32,894 nucleotides of DNA from NCBI GenBank assembly GCA_015068905.1, contig SVJQ01000017.1, forward strand, positions 1 through 32,894, read 5' to 3'. The notes beneath the pieces were generated by a model. The model was not told where the DNA came from and did no database searches. It saw nothing but the letters and a program-made list of their open reading frames with translations. Shown here in pieces: positions 1 to 7,572 of this stretch. Source of the DNA: Oscillospiraceae bacterium. Lineage in GTDB: Bacteria > Bacillota > Clostridia > UBA1381 > UBA9506. The number at the start of each line of letters is the position of its first letter. Position 1 is the stretch's first letter. The position numbers and the translations under genes were made by a program.

Positions 1-9
1 ATTCCTCCA

Positions 10-252
10 TCATATATTCGTATTATCAGATAAGTCTATTTCTATTCCGTTCCTTTGACAAAAGGAATAGAACTTGCCGAGCAGAGCAAGCTGTGGCTTT
101 CTGTTTTCTCGTTCCCATCTGCTTACCGTTGCAAAGGAGATACCCATTTGTCTTGCAAGCTCCTCCTGACTGAGCTGCAAATGCATACGAACAAACTTTA
201 TCTGATCTTGAAAGTCCATTGTCTTAACTTTTAATAAACTTACGTTTTCCAC
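10..252 (-). CDS. XRE-family helix-turn-helix DNA-binding protein
   Basis: Small 80-residue protein that is almost entirely a Cro/C1-type HTH. The recognition unit is LSQEELARQMGISFATVSRW at about residues 27-46, followed by the usual ERENRKP turn. Proteins of this size usually act as transcriptional regulators of the element that carries them. The GTG start is preferred because TAGGTG lies about six bases upstream; the internal ATG (codon 12) has no ribosome binding site. The gene lies at the left edge of the window inside the accessory island, and its promoter overlaps the broken end of the SLOG-like gene upstream. The HTH assignment is firm; the target is unknown. The same HTH type also occurs at the N-terminus of larger proteins, but a stop codon closes this one. 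Confidence 0.8.
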   Translation of the reverse strand: MENVSLLKVKTMDFQDQIKFVRMHLQLSQEELARQMGISFATVSRWERENRKPQLALLGKFYSFCQRNGIEIDLSDNTNI

Positions 253-289
253 AATAGCACCTACCCGAACAATTTTCCTAATATATCAC

Positions 290-318
290 ATTATAGCATA
301 ATTAGTCATAATTTTCAA
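290..318 (-). promoter_or_regulatory. Promoter for the XRE gene (TTGAAA-17-TATAAT)
   Basis: On the minus strand TTGAAA (318-313) and TATAAT (295-290) are exactly 17 bases apart, about 40 bases upstream of the GTG start. It overlaps the last codons of the truncated SLOG-like frame, which suggests the present arrangement arose by recombination. Confidence 0.65.
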
Positions 319-589
319 TGGTTTTGAGAAAATTCATCATTTTAATGTGAGGATATTTTTCTTTCAAATCGGTAACGATCTCATGGCATAAATCATCAAA
401 ATGACTTTTGCTCCCAAAGAGGAAAGTATCAACTTTTTCATTTACGCTTAAATCCTCTATAATTCCACACAGGTTATTTTTCAATTCTGCCGTTTCATCA
501 ATCTTTCTGGGGCCGAAGAAACAGCAGGTTTTGTCCTTATTTATATCGGGCATCTCTTGTATCAATCCCCTTTCACACATAATCAGCAT
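302..589 (-). pseudogene. Truncated SLOG/DUF1273-like protein (YpsA-type), C-terminal part missing
   Basis: The frame encodes CCFFGPRKIDET near the N-terminus and VDTFLFGSKSHFDDLCHEIV in the middle. This resembles the Rossmann-like nucleotide-binding core of the SLOG/DUF1273 family found in Clostridia. From memory, family members run to roughly 170-180 residues. This frame stops after about 95, just after LKEKYPHIK, and its tail (MMNFLKTIENYD) does not continue the fold. The likely start is the internal ATG at 553 (MPDINKDK), since the first Met lacks a well placed ribosome binding site. I read it as a remnant truncated by recombination; a short functional protein cannot be excluded. The family call is by motif memory only. 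Confidence 0.55.
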
Positions 590-699
590 TATGTGGCAAA
601 AGCATTAAAAATTTTAAATAAATTATACCACGAAAATGCATAAAGATTAATGTTTCAGAGATAAAAACATAAAAATCATAAAATTTGCACATAGCAAAT

Positions 700-731
700 A
701 GACCAATGAAAAAATTAGGACTCATTGGTCT
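700..731. repeat. 10-bp inverted repeat AGACCAATGA / TCATTGGTCT
   Basis: Perfect 10-bp arms at 700-709 and 722-731 with a 12-base spacer, in the 590-996 stretch that lacks a credible gene. The surrounding DNA is very AT-rich. It could be an operator, a weak hairpin or an old mobile-element end; nothing decides between these. Confidence 0.5.
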
Positions 732-748
732 GAGGCTCTTTTGAATTT

Positions 749-786
749 GTGGTAACTGCAACCACCTGAGAGGGTGATTTTTTTAT
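749..786 (+). terminator. Possible weak terminator-like hairpins before a T-run
   Basis: GTGGT (749-753) pairs with ACCAC (761-765), and an alternative short CACC/GGTG hairpin lies directly before a run of seven T. The stems are short and mutually exclusive, and no gene on this strand ends nearby, so this may be a leftover. Confidence 0.3.
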
Positions 787-929
787 TCCAGCCATCTTCG
801 TTACCCACATAATGCTGAATATGTGAATTGATTTTGTATGATAATAGGCTAGGAGGGGCCATTTCTTTCTTTGTTTACAGCGGTACAAATTTTGATATAG
901 GATTTGTGATTTATTAATTTTAGAAAGTA

Positions 930-958
930 TTGATTTTTTTCTTCTTTTAGGCTATAAT
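930..958 (+). promoter_or_regulatory. Promoter for the DUF4143 ATPase (TTGATT-17-TATAAT)
   Basis: TTGATT at 930-935 and TATAAT at 953-958 with 17 bases between, about 38 bases before the ATG at 997. The ribosome binding site is the AAAGGAAAT stretch ten bases ahead of the start. Confidence 0.7.
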
Positions 959-996
959 AATATTGGATATTAAATTAGCCGAAAGGAAATGCGGAT

Positions 997-2223
997 ATGA
1001 AATATATCAAACGTCATGCAGAGGCAACGGTAGAAAAACTCTCAAAAATGTTTGGTGCCATCTTAGTTGCCGGTCCCAGGCAAGTGGGAAAAACCACTAT
1101 GCTTAAGGAAATTACCCAAAATATAAACTATGTAACTTTAGACGATATGATATTGCTAGCCAGCGCTCAGGAGGAAAGCGGAACATTTTTCAAGGATAAT
1201 CCGCCACCTGTATTTGTTGATGAAATTCAAAAAGCACCTGGGTTATTTTCACAAATAAAAATGATGATTGATCAAAGTCACGAAAAGGGTCAATTCTTTA
1301 TGTGCGGCTCACAACAATTTCAAATGATGAAGGGCGTGAGCGAATCATTATCGGGGCGAATCGGTCTTGTGACACTTCTTGGTTTTTCACTGCGAGAAAA
1401 ATACGGCATCCGTTTTGATACGCCTTTTTTGCCGACAGACGCTTATTTTGATGAACATAAAAAAGAACTTGCCCAAATATCCTATGACGATGTTTGGTCA
1501 GCCATTCACAGGGGCTCTATGCCGGAACTTTCAGAAAATCCTGATTTTGACTGGCAGATGTTTTATGGTGCTTATGTGAGAACCTATATTGAAAGAGATG
1601 TGCGGGAATTAACTGAGGTTGGCGACATCGTCAAATTTACTCGGTTTATGACGGCAGCGGCAGCTTCCACAGGGCAGCTTGTTAACTTATCATCACTGGC
1701 ACGGGATGTGGGTATTAGTCAGCCGACAGCAGAAAGATGGCTTTCTATTCTTGTTGCGTCGAATATAGTATATTTGCTGAAACCTTATTCAAATAACATA
1801 ACCAAGCGGGCAATTAAAACACCTAAGTTATATTTTTTAGATACCGGCTTGGCGGCATATCTTACCAAGTGGAATTCTCCTGAGGTTCTAAAAAATGGCG
1901 CTATGGCAGGGGCATTCTTTGAAAGTTTCGTCATTTCTGAAATTATCAAAAGCTACTATAATAAGGGAGTTATGGAACCGCCTTTGTATTTTTATAGAGA
2001 TAAGGACATGAACGAAATCGATTTAATTATCGAAGAAAGCGGAACTTTATATCCGTTGGAAATGAAGAAACACGCCGACCCGCAAAAGAAAGATATGTAT
2101 TCATTTGACTTGGTTGATAAAATTCCAGGGGTTAAACGAGGTCCGGGCGGTATCATCTGTCTATATGATAAACTCATAACATTAAAGGGCGAAGATAGGG
2201 TAATCCCCATCAATTATCTATAA
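997..2223 (+). CDS. AAA_14 / DUF4143-family P-loop ATPase
   Basis: 408-residue protein. An N-terminal ATPase core carries Walker A GPRQVGKTT (residues 26-34) and Walker B VFVDEIQ (about 71-77), as in the AAA_14 family. The C-terminal half has features of DUF4143, including YVRTYIERDVREL in the middle, a wHTH-like stretch (LARDVGISQPTAERWLSIL), LYFLDTGLAAYL, and a late ExDxxxE-like nuclease-fold segment (NEIDLIIEESGTLYPLEMKK). Length and domain order match the family, which is widespread in bacteria and archaea, often in multiple copies in accessory DNA. Its cellular role is not established; an ATPase with a decayed or active restriction-endonuclease-like fold is the usual interpretation. It is a single gene with its own promoter, inside the integrated island. 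Family call firm, function unknown. Confidence 0.88.
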   Translation: MKYIKRHAEATVEKLSKMFGAILVAGPRQVGKTTMLKEITQNINYVTLDDMILLASAQEESGTFFKDNPPPVFVDEIQKAPGLFSQIKMMIDQSHEKGQFFMCGSQQFQMMKGVSESLSGRIGLVTLLGFSLREKYGIRFDTPFLPTDAYFDEHKKELAQISYDDVWSAIHRGSMPELSENPDFDWQMFYGAYVRTYIERDVRELTEVGDIVKFTRFMTAAAASTGQLVNLSSLARDVGISQPTAERWLSILVASNIVYLLKPYSNNITKRAIKTPKLYFLDTGLAAYLTKWNSPEVLKNGAMAGAFFESFVISEIIKSYYNKGVMEPPLYFYRDKDMNEIDLIIEESGTLYPLEMKKHADPQKKDMYSFDLVDKIPGVKRGPGGIICLYDKLITLKGEDRVIPINYL

Positions 2224-2235
2224 AAAATATATATC

Positions 2236-2269
2236 TAACGACCACATGTTATCCCACAGTTAGGGGTGG
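2236..2269 (+). repeat. Left copy of a 34-bp direct repeat
   Basis: This copy matches 5579-5612 at 33 of 34 positions; the first 29 bases are identical (TAACGACCACATGTTATCCC then ACAGTTAGG), then one G/A difference, then GTGG. It starts 13 bases after the ATPase stop. Together the two copies bracket the AlbA_2-HAD gene pair. Confidence 0.85.
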
Positions 2270-2433
2270 AATATATGCTCAAAAGGGGAGGTGTTTTCTT
2301 TTTGAATCAGGTGTATCCGAAGAAACTATGAATAAGATTGTTGACATTATAGAATGCGGTTCATAAAGCGTACCTTCAGTGATTGAACATGTCAAGTAAA
2401 TCGCAGATGCAATTAAAAATTATCAAAAAATGA
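2270..2433 (+). other. Degenerate, probably formerly coding stretch
   Basis: No intact gene. One frame gives FESGVSEETMNKIVDIIECG before a stop, and a second piece reads PSVIEHVK, a stop, then IADAIKNYQKM. This looks like the C-terminal tail of a small protein broken by frameshift and stops, and a good plus-strand terminator follows immediately. I do not recognise the parent family. Confidence 0.35.
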
Positions 2434-2470
2434 AATCCTGTAAACCTCTCTAAGGTTTACAGGATTTTTT
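2434..2470 (+). terminator. Intrinsic terminator
   Basis: Perfect 14-bp stem (2434-2447 with 2453-2466), five-base loop CTCTA, and a T-run on the plus strand. It fits as the end of transcription from the ATPase or the decayed frame. The A-rich upstream side could also let it work on the minus strand, for the HAD gene ending at 2525. Confidence 0.8.
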
Positions 2471-2524
2471 GTGTGGGTGTCATGACGATTGGGTCAAGAG
2501 AATCGACAACCTATGTTCCGAAAT

Positions 2525-3697
2525 TCAACTCTCAGTAAAAAAGCTCTCTACTTTTTGAGATTTCTCGCTTGGATGTGGTAATTGATTTATAATATCACGA
2601 TAAAATGCATTCACGTCAAGGTCATTCAAAAGATAGCGCACAGGATGATTGTTTATGGCTATATCAAGCAACATGTCTATTTCATCTTCTTTCCAATGTT
2701 CAACATCAAGCAACTGGCGAATGATTATATGCGTGGTTTCAAAAGTTTTGCTTGCGTCAAGAGAAATAATTAAATCAAGTCGCTCTCCTCTGTTTTCATC
2801 ATAATTTTTTTGCGCATCTTCATGTACTTGTTCTTTTTTACACTCATAATGGATATTTTCAAGAGTTTCGTTTGAAGCGGTTCTTATGATAATAGCTTTT
2901 ACTAAATCATCAAGCTTGGAGCCTTCTGTATAATCAGCTGGAGCAAAGTATTTTATTCGATTTTCAGATAACATTTTGCAAACTTTTGACTTGTCTAAAG
3001 TGTTGTTATCATAAACACCAATAGAATGCCCGCCGTTTACGTTAACCAACTTCATACAGGGGATGTCGGTAGCGCTATCTCCAATGTATACAATATTTCT
3101 AAAAGGCACTCTAATATCTTCCGGTGCAAAGTACTCATTAACGCCCGAATCATTTACATCTAATACACCTTTTTCTATTCTAAACAGAAACTGAGTTTTG
3201 TTGGTATAGTTAATAACTTGCGCAGGCCATATGGCGACACCCTTGTCATCAAACATAAAAGAGCTTGCATATACTCTTTCAAATGCGCCTGATTTTGCAA
3301 CGGATGTTCCTTCAATCATTTCTTTGAGACCTGAAGAAATGATATAGTGTTCAACAATAACCCCGTGTTGCTTGCCGAATTGTTTCATGCGATCGAACCA
3401 TTCTTCTACTCCGGGGAAAAGAGCAACTCTTGCTCCGTATTCCTCCAATTTCTGCTTTGTAAAAACGATTCGACCATGGGCTTCGGCAATCATTTTATAC
3501 ATATAAGCAAGGTTGCCATCCATTTCGTGCTGTTTTGCTAAAGAATCACATTCTTTCCAAAAAGCATCTACTTCACCATCGTAGACTGACTGTATATAAC
3601 CTTGTGCTTGCATATCGTTAGGAGAAAGAGTTTTATCAAAATCATAGCATATTGCCAGTACCGGTTTATCTTCTCTTGTTTTTCTTGTTGTCGTCAA
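2525..3697 (-). CDS. HAD-superfamily hydrolase (second gene of the AlbA_2 operon)
   Basis: 390-residue protein from the chosen start. HAD motif I is CYDFDKTLS (nucleophile Asp at about residue 19, second Asp two on), motif II is ISSG (about 120-123), and motif IV is GDSATDIP (about 206-213). Both aspartates are present, so phosphatase-type activity is plausible; the substrate is unknown. The roughly 140-residue C-terminal region after the HAD core is not one I recognise and is rich in charged residues. The TTG start is chosen because GAGGTG lies six bases before it; the upstream ATG at 3727 has no ribosome binding site. It follows the AlbA_2-type gene by 64 bases on the same strand with no promoter or terminator visible between them, so the two are probably one operon inside the direct-repeat-bounded cassette. 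Confidence 0.8.
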   Translation of the reverse strand: MTTTRKTREDKPVLAICYDFDKTLSPNDMQAQGYIQSVYDGEVDAFWKECDSLAKQHEMDGNLAYMYKMIAEAHGRIVFTKQKLEEYGARVALFPGVEEWFDRMKQFGKQHGVIVEHYIISSGLKEMIEGTSVAKSGAFERVYASSFMFDDKGVAIWPAQVINYTNKTQFLFRIEKGVLDVNDSGVNEYFAPEDIRVPFRNIVYIGDSATDIPCMKLVNVNGGHSIGVYDNNTLDKSKVCKMLSENRIKYFAPADYTEGSKLDDLVKAIIIRTASNETLENIHYECKKEQVHEDAQKNYDENRGERLDLIISLDASKTFETTHIIIRQLLDVEHWKEDEIDMLLDIAINNHPVRYLLNDLDVNAFYRDIINQLPHPSEKSQKVESFFTES

Positions 3698-3761
3698 TAG
3701 AAACACCTCGTTTCGCAATAACTTCATTATGTTTGTACACAGCGTAGCTGGTAGTATAATC

Positions 3762-5219
3762 TTAATCTTTTGGTGTTTTAGCAGCCTTATATCGCTGTTT
3801 GGAACTTCTGGGTCTATCGGGGAATTCCATTTCCATCAGACCTTCTTCCACAAGAGGCATTACATGGCTTTTTATGGCATGAGTTAATGTTTTAATGTGA
3901 AGAAAGTCCGCAATCTCTTTACGAGTTCTAAAAGTAGAACAAAATTCTAATAGTTGCTCAATTTTGTTTTTTGCTTCAGTTATTAAAACAGTGGGTTGTT
4001 CCTTTTTGTAGAATGATACAATAAAGCTTCCACGCAAATCCTTGAATATGGGTTCTGGCATAGATGCTTTTCTTAATTCACGCCTGATTGTAGGAATTCC
4101 GGAATAGCGATTTTCTGTTTTATTTAAGATTTCCATAGTAACAGCAACAGCGGGATTTCTGGTATCTGGTTGAATCTTACCTAATTGATTAATGCTAATT
4201 CGACCATAAAGGCCACCGGGATTTGTAATCTCCAATCTATCTTCATAAATTACCAGTTGAATGGGCATACCTTCTGTGTGAATACTGTAGTCTCTGTGAA
4301 TTAAGCTATTAAGAATTGCTTCTCTAACTGCAACAGGAGGATATTCATATCGATCTATTCTTTCACCTGTAACAGAATCAATAATGGTCATAACTTTGGT
4401 GTTTTTTCTAACAAACATCATTGCTTCATCTAACATTTGTGACAATGTACCTTCAATACGCTTGTTATCGATAAAACGTTCTCCGTCAGCACCTATATCT
4501 CCCATCTTAGTTCCAGGGATTGCGGTGGCAATAATGCATAGCTGTGGAAAAAAAGCCTGCGGATAATCGGAGAACATTAATACGGATGCCAAAGTAGGAA
4601 CGCCATTGCGAGTCATATTCATTAATTCAAGAATTCTCTCATCGGAGAGTTGAGCGAGGTTTGCCTTATTTAGTTTGAGTTTTAATAAATATTCATCCAA
4701 AAGAATCTTGCTTAAAGCAGTTTTATTAATATTTTCCTTTGTTCTAACATCGTCTTCATATTTTTTTCGAAAAGCTTCGTAGCTATAGATTTCATACTCG
4801 TTCATAGGTTCATCAGCATCGCCTAAACGAATATATGACCCTCTTAGCCTGCCTCTTCCAGCGTAAAAGCACGGACGCTCTGAAATATCGATGCCAGGGA
4901 TTTCAGCGCTGACGAAAACTTTTTCATCCTTGGATACGACGGTTAGAACCGGTTTTACACGCGGTTCCATTTGATTACATTGTTCAACGAGATGCTTTTG
5001 CAAATCATGAGCATCATAAACCCCCTTTTCCTCAAAATCGTTTGTTTCATCCAAACCAAATAGAATAATACCTCCGTCATCCTGGTTGGAAAAACTTGAT
5101 AAGGTGTCATATATTTTCGCTGGACATCCACCAGCAGCACTTTTGATTTCAAGGGTTTGCGTTTCTGCTTTTGTCTTTCTTACTAGAGTCAACAATTCCA
5201 ATAGTTCGTTAGGAGTCAT
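3762..5219 (-). CDS. AlbA_2 (Schlafen-like) ATP-binding protein with winged-helix C-terminus
   Basis: 485 residues from the ATG at 5219, which has AGAGGTG six bases upstream; the same frame stays open to 5588 but that part is AT-rich, runs through the promoter and is not credible coding. The N-terminal AlbA_2 region has ETQTLEIKSAAGGCPAKIYD and DDGGIILFGLDE (about residues 19-57). The middle has the family hallmark REAILNSLIHRDYS (about 299-312) followed by LEITNPGGLYG, as in the C-terminal ATP-binding region of these proteins. The C-terminus (about 430-464) resembles a winged helix. Such proteins are often labelled transcriptional regulators or ATP-binding proteins, and they recur in accessory and defence-like loci; the true role is not settled. 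It heads a two-gene operon with the HAD hydrolase. Confidence 0.82.
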   Translation of the reverse strand: MTPNELLELLTLVRKTKAETQTLEIKSAAGGCPAKIYDTLSSFSNQDDGGIILFGLDETNDFEEKGVYDAHDLQKHLVEQCNQMEPRVKPVLTVVSKDEKVFVSAEIPGIDISERPCFYAGRGRLRGSYIRLGDADEPMNEYEIYSYEAFRKKYEDDVRTKENINKTALSKILLDEYLLKLKLNKANLAQLSDERILELMNMTRNGVPTLASVLMFSDYPQAFFPQLCIIATAIPGTKMGDIGADGERFIDNKRIEGTLSQMLDEAMMFVRKNTKVMTIIDSVTGERIDRYEYPPVAVREAILNSLIHRDYSIHTEGMPIQLVIYEDRLEITNPGGLYGRISINQLGKIQPDTRNPAVAVTMEILNKTENRYSGIPTIRRELRKASMPEPIFKDLRGSFIVSFYKKEQPTVLITEAKNKIEQLLEFCSTFRTRKEIADFLHIKTLTHAIKSHVMPLVEEGLMEMEFPDRPRSSKQRYKAAKTPKD

Positions 5220-5240
5220 TCTTTTCACCTCTTTAATTAA

Positions 5241-5269
5241 ATTATAATCTCTAAAAATGAAAAAGTCAA
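5241..5269 (-). promoter_or_regulatory. Promoter of the AlbA_2-HAD operon (TTGACT-17-TATAAT)
   Basis: On the minus strand TTGACT (5269-5264) and TATAAT (5246-5241) are 17 bases apart, 22 bases ahead of the start codon. The 300 bases upstream of it are very AT-rich and show no gene. Confidence 0.75.
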
Positions 5270-5578
5270 GTCTGCAATGAAATAACTTAAATTTTATGAT
5301 TTTTTTGCTTTGTAAATTTGAGTTATTTGAGCAGAAACTAAAATTTAAACTAAATAAGTTAAGTTGATCAATATGTATTTTGAGTTGTTTGTTTATATTT
5401 TTACAAGTAAAAATATTTTGTATATGCCCATTTATATGAGTTTTTACTATAATGTAAATCTTGCTTTCTCCTTCGGTTCTGTACCTGTTGATGAGGTTAT
5501 TTTTAAACTGGTAATAAATAATGATAGGTGAAATACTATTTTCTCTTTGTTTACTGTGTCCCAAATTATGATATACCA

Positions 5579-5612
5579 TAACGACCACATGTTATCCCAC
5601 AGTTAGGAGTGG
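5579..5612 (+). repeat. Right copy of the 34-bp direct repeat
   Basis: Same orientation and near-identical to 2236-2269. In this copy TCCCAC and GTGGGA can pair around AGTTAGGA. It lies about 100 bases left of the tRNA attachment site and just beyond the AT-rich region upstream of the AlbA_2 gene. Confidence 0.85.
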
Positions 5613-5661
5613 GACAGACGGAAACAATGGAGAAAAGAGAGCTAAAGAGGATTTTTTCGGG

Positions 5662-5690
5662 AGCGGAAAGTGCCTGAAAAAGCGGAAAGT
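5662..5690 (+). repeat. Two AGCGGAAAGT direct repeats beside the attachment site
   Basis: AGCGGAAAGT occurs at 5662-5671 and again at 5681-5690, a 19-base period. Short phased repeats this close to an att core are what arm-type integrase or excisionase sites look like; that role is inferred only from position and spacing. Confidence 0.5.
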
Positions 5691-5715
5691 TCTGCGTGAT
5701 ATAATCTCTCGGCTA

Positions 5716-5760
5716 TTCGGGACGAAGAGGCCGCAGGTTCAAATCCTGTTATCCCGACCA
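5716..5760 (+). other. attR-like site: 3' half of tRNA-Pro (CGG) with CCA
   Basis: The anticodon loop TTCGGGA (anticodon CGG, 5718-5720) is followed by the 3' anticodon stem CGAAG, the variable loop, a T-arm (GCAGG, TTCAAAT, CCTGT), the acceptor strand TATCCCG, a discriminator A and CCA. The 5' half is absent: the five bases before the loop (GGCTA) cannot pair with CGAAG, and no CGGGATA lies upstream. A duplicate running from the anticodon loop to the 3' end is the standard product of tyrosine-integrase insertion into a tRNA gene. Because the native-looking terminator follows on the right, the element lies to the left and the complete tRNA-Pro should be beyond position 1. No transcript from this copy would be a working tRNA. 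Confidence 0.85.
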
Positions 5761-5762
5761 CG

Positions 5763-5794
5763 TCGGAACAAGTTTCGCTTGTTCCGATTTTTTT
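5763..5794 (+). terminator. Intrinsic terminator of the original tRNA-Pro gene
   Basis: Ten-base stem TCGGAACAAG / CTTGTTCCGA around TTTCG, followed by a run of T, three bases after the CCA of the tRNA fragment. It marks the return to chromosomal backbone. Confidence 0.85.
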
Positions 5795-6137
5795 ATTCAA
5801 AAAAATCAGTCACCCGCTGCACAGTTCCTCCTCTATCACAAAAAGTCACGCTCGGCTCGTCTGCTCGGTTGTAAACGCCCTCGCAACGACTTGCTGTCGC
5901 TACCAACTTTTTGCGAGCTCTAATTTGACACGTCATGAACACCCGCATCAAAAAGAAACGACAATTTTCAGATGAAAGTTGTCGTTTCTTTTTGTACTTT
6001 TATCTTTTCGTTATTCGCTTTTCACTTTTCTCTAAAAATTGCCCTTTCCAGATAAAAGCTAAAAGAGATGAGTGAAAAGTTAATGGCAGTTTTGATTTGC
6101 TTCGATTTTTTATGTCAAAAATTTATGAATACCTGCA
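5795..6137. other. Intergenic stretch without a gene
   Basis: No reading frame is credible. The first part (about 5800-5930) is richer in C and G than its surroundings, with CTCGCAA/TTGCGAG arms on the minus strand, and looks like a dispersed intergenic repeat rather than coding DNA. It is followed by the long hairpin at 5950-5993. The 20-base phrase at 5935-5954 recurs with a few C/T changes at 6125-6144, each time leading directly into a terminator hairpin. Confidence 0.4.
5950..5993. terminator. Long 20-bp hairpin, probably a bidirectional terminator
   Basis: Arms 5950-5969 and 5974-5993 pair over 20 positions with a single G-T, loop AGAT. The outer A/T tracts give a T-run on either strand. 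No gene ends immediately beside it, so it may be a backbone terminator left from an earlier arrangement. Confidence 0.7.
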
Positions 6138-6169
6138 TTAAAAAAGCGACTTGCCTGAGCAAGTCGCTT
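6138..6169 (-). terminator. Terminator of the FIST-MATE operon
   Basis: AAGCGACTTGC (6144-6154) pairs perfectly with GCAAGTCGCTT (6159-6169), loop CTGA. On the minus strand it is followed by a T-run, and it begins four bases beyond the MATE stop codon. Confidence 0.85.
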
Positions 6170-6172
6170 CTT

Positions 6173-7546
6173 TTAATTTTCTAACATAACTTCCTGTGCC
6201 GTAGCTTGCCTTTGCAATTTTTTCATAGTGGGGAAGTATGCACAGAGCAGCATAGAAATTGACAGAATCCAGCCGATAGGCCAGATTAAATAGAGGAATG
6301 TAAGGTTGGGACACAGGGGGAAGATACCATATACCCAAACAAAACGGATGGCACACATAAAGAGAAGTGTAGCAACCGTGGGGATAATCGGCTTTCCCAT
6401 GCCTTTTAGAGCTCCACCCATAATTTCATTAATACCGCAGATAAAGTAGGTGCTGGATATAATAATCATCTTTTGCTGCGAATATTGAATGACCGCAGGA
6501 GTTGAGGACATTGTGGCTGAGAGCGGACCGGAGAAAATAGCAGACAAGGAGCCAAAGGTGGCACCGAAGGCAACCGTGATAAAAATTGAACGGAGAACGG
6601 TTTGTCTTGCTCTTTTGATATTGCCTGCACCAATATTTTGCGCCACATAGGGAATGGTAGCAAGAGATGGCGCACAGGAAATGGTGTATAGAATCCCGTC
6701 AAACTGGTTAGCGATAGAGATTCCGGTTGTTGCATCAGCTCCAAAACTGTTGACTGTGGCAGTAATAATAACATTAGCAAAGGAGTAGAGTGCTAGCTGT
6801 AAACCTGTTGGAACGCCCACATATAAAATAGCTTTTAATTCAGAAGCATAGAATTTCAACGTTTTTAGTGAGACATAAGTTTTGTCATTGCCCTTTGCAA
6901 TCACATAATAAGAAAGTCCGGCGGCTAATGCGTTAGAAATGATGGTTGCCACGGCAACACCCTCAACATCCCAGTGGAAAATGACAATGCATCCAACAGT
7001 CAGAACAACCTTAGTTATACCACCAATTAAAGAAAAAATCAGAGGGCGTTTTGTATCGCCTGTTGCTCTTAAAACAGAAGCACAGAAGTTATAGAGCAAA
7101 AGAACAGGCACCCCTAGGAAAAATATCCGGAAGTAGGTGACTGCCTGAGGCAGAAGCTCATCGGGGCAGTTGGTCCACCGCAGAAAGGTTTCAGAAAAAA
7201 CGAGACCGATAATCATCAAAACCGCGCCGCCCACAACGGAGAATAAAAGAGACGTTCCTGTTGCCTTATCTGTTTTATCTCTATCGCCCTCACCGATGTG
7301 CTTAGCGACGATAACATTAGCACCGGTGGATATACCGGTTAAAAGACCGGTACAAAGGGTAATCAACGTACCGCAGGCACCAACGGCACCAACTGCCTTG
7401 TCATTCACAAACTGACCTAATGCCCACATATCTATAACGTTAAACAAGGTCTGCAAAACGTTCATAACCATAATCGGCATGGTCAAAGCAAGCAAGCCTT
7501 TTACGATGGGTCCGTGCAGCATATCAACGGTTTTTCTTCTAAACAT
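6173..7546 (-). CDS. MATE-family multidrug/cation antiporter
   Basis: 457-residue integral membrane protein with about twelve hydrophobic segments. The N-terminus (DMLHGPIVKGLLALTMPIMV, then NVIDMWALGQF) is typical of the bacterial MATE/NorM-DinF superfamily, and the internal repeat has the corresponding IANQFDGILYTISCAPS stretch. Family members export drugs or metabolites in exchange for Na+ or H+. The start is supported by AAGGAG seven to eight bases upstream. It follows the FIST-domain gene by 26 bases on the same strand, and the terminator lies just after its stop, so the two form an operon. The substrate cannot be told from sequence. Confidence 0.92.
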   Translation of the reverse strand: MFRRKTVDMLHGPIVKGLLALTMPIMVMNVLQTLFNVIDMWALGQFVNDKAVGAVGACGTLITLCTGLLTGISTGANVIVAKHIGEGDRDKTDKATGTSLLFSVVGGAVLMIIGLVFSETFLRWTNCPDELLPQAVTYFRIFFLGVPVLLLYNFCASVLRATGDTKRPLIFSLIGGITKVVLTVGCIVIFHWDVEGVAVATIISNALAAGLSYYVIAKGNDKTYVSLKTLKFYASELKAILYVGVPTGLQLALYSFANVIITATVNSFGADATTGISIANQFDGILYTISCAPSLATIPYVAQNIGAGNIKRARQTVLRSIFITVAFGATFGSLSAIFSGPLSATMSSTPAVIQYSQQKMIIISSTYFICGINEIMGGALKGMGKPIIPTVATLLFMCAIRFVWVYGIFPLCPNLTFLYLIWPIGWILSISMLLCAYFPTMKKLQRQATAQEVMLEN

Positions 7547-7572
7547 AAAAATACTCCTTTTTATACGCCGGT

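Noticed and set aside
573-761. 62-codon minus-strand frame
   Set aside because: Low-complexity hydrophobic translation from AT-rich DNA, no ribosome binding site, and it runs through an inverted repeat.
5220-5588. N-terminal extension of the AlbA_2 protein
   Set aside because: The open frame crosses a good promoter and the internal ATG has the ribosome binding site; the extension is AT-rich with unlikely composition.
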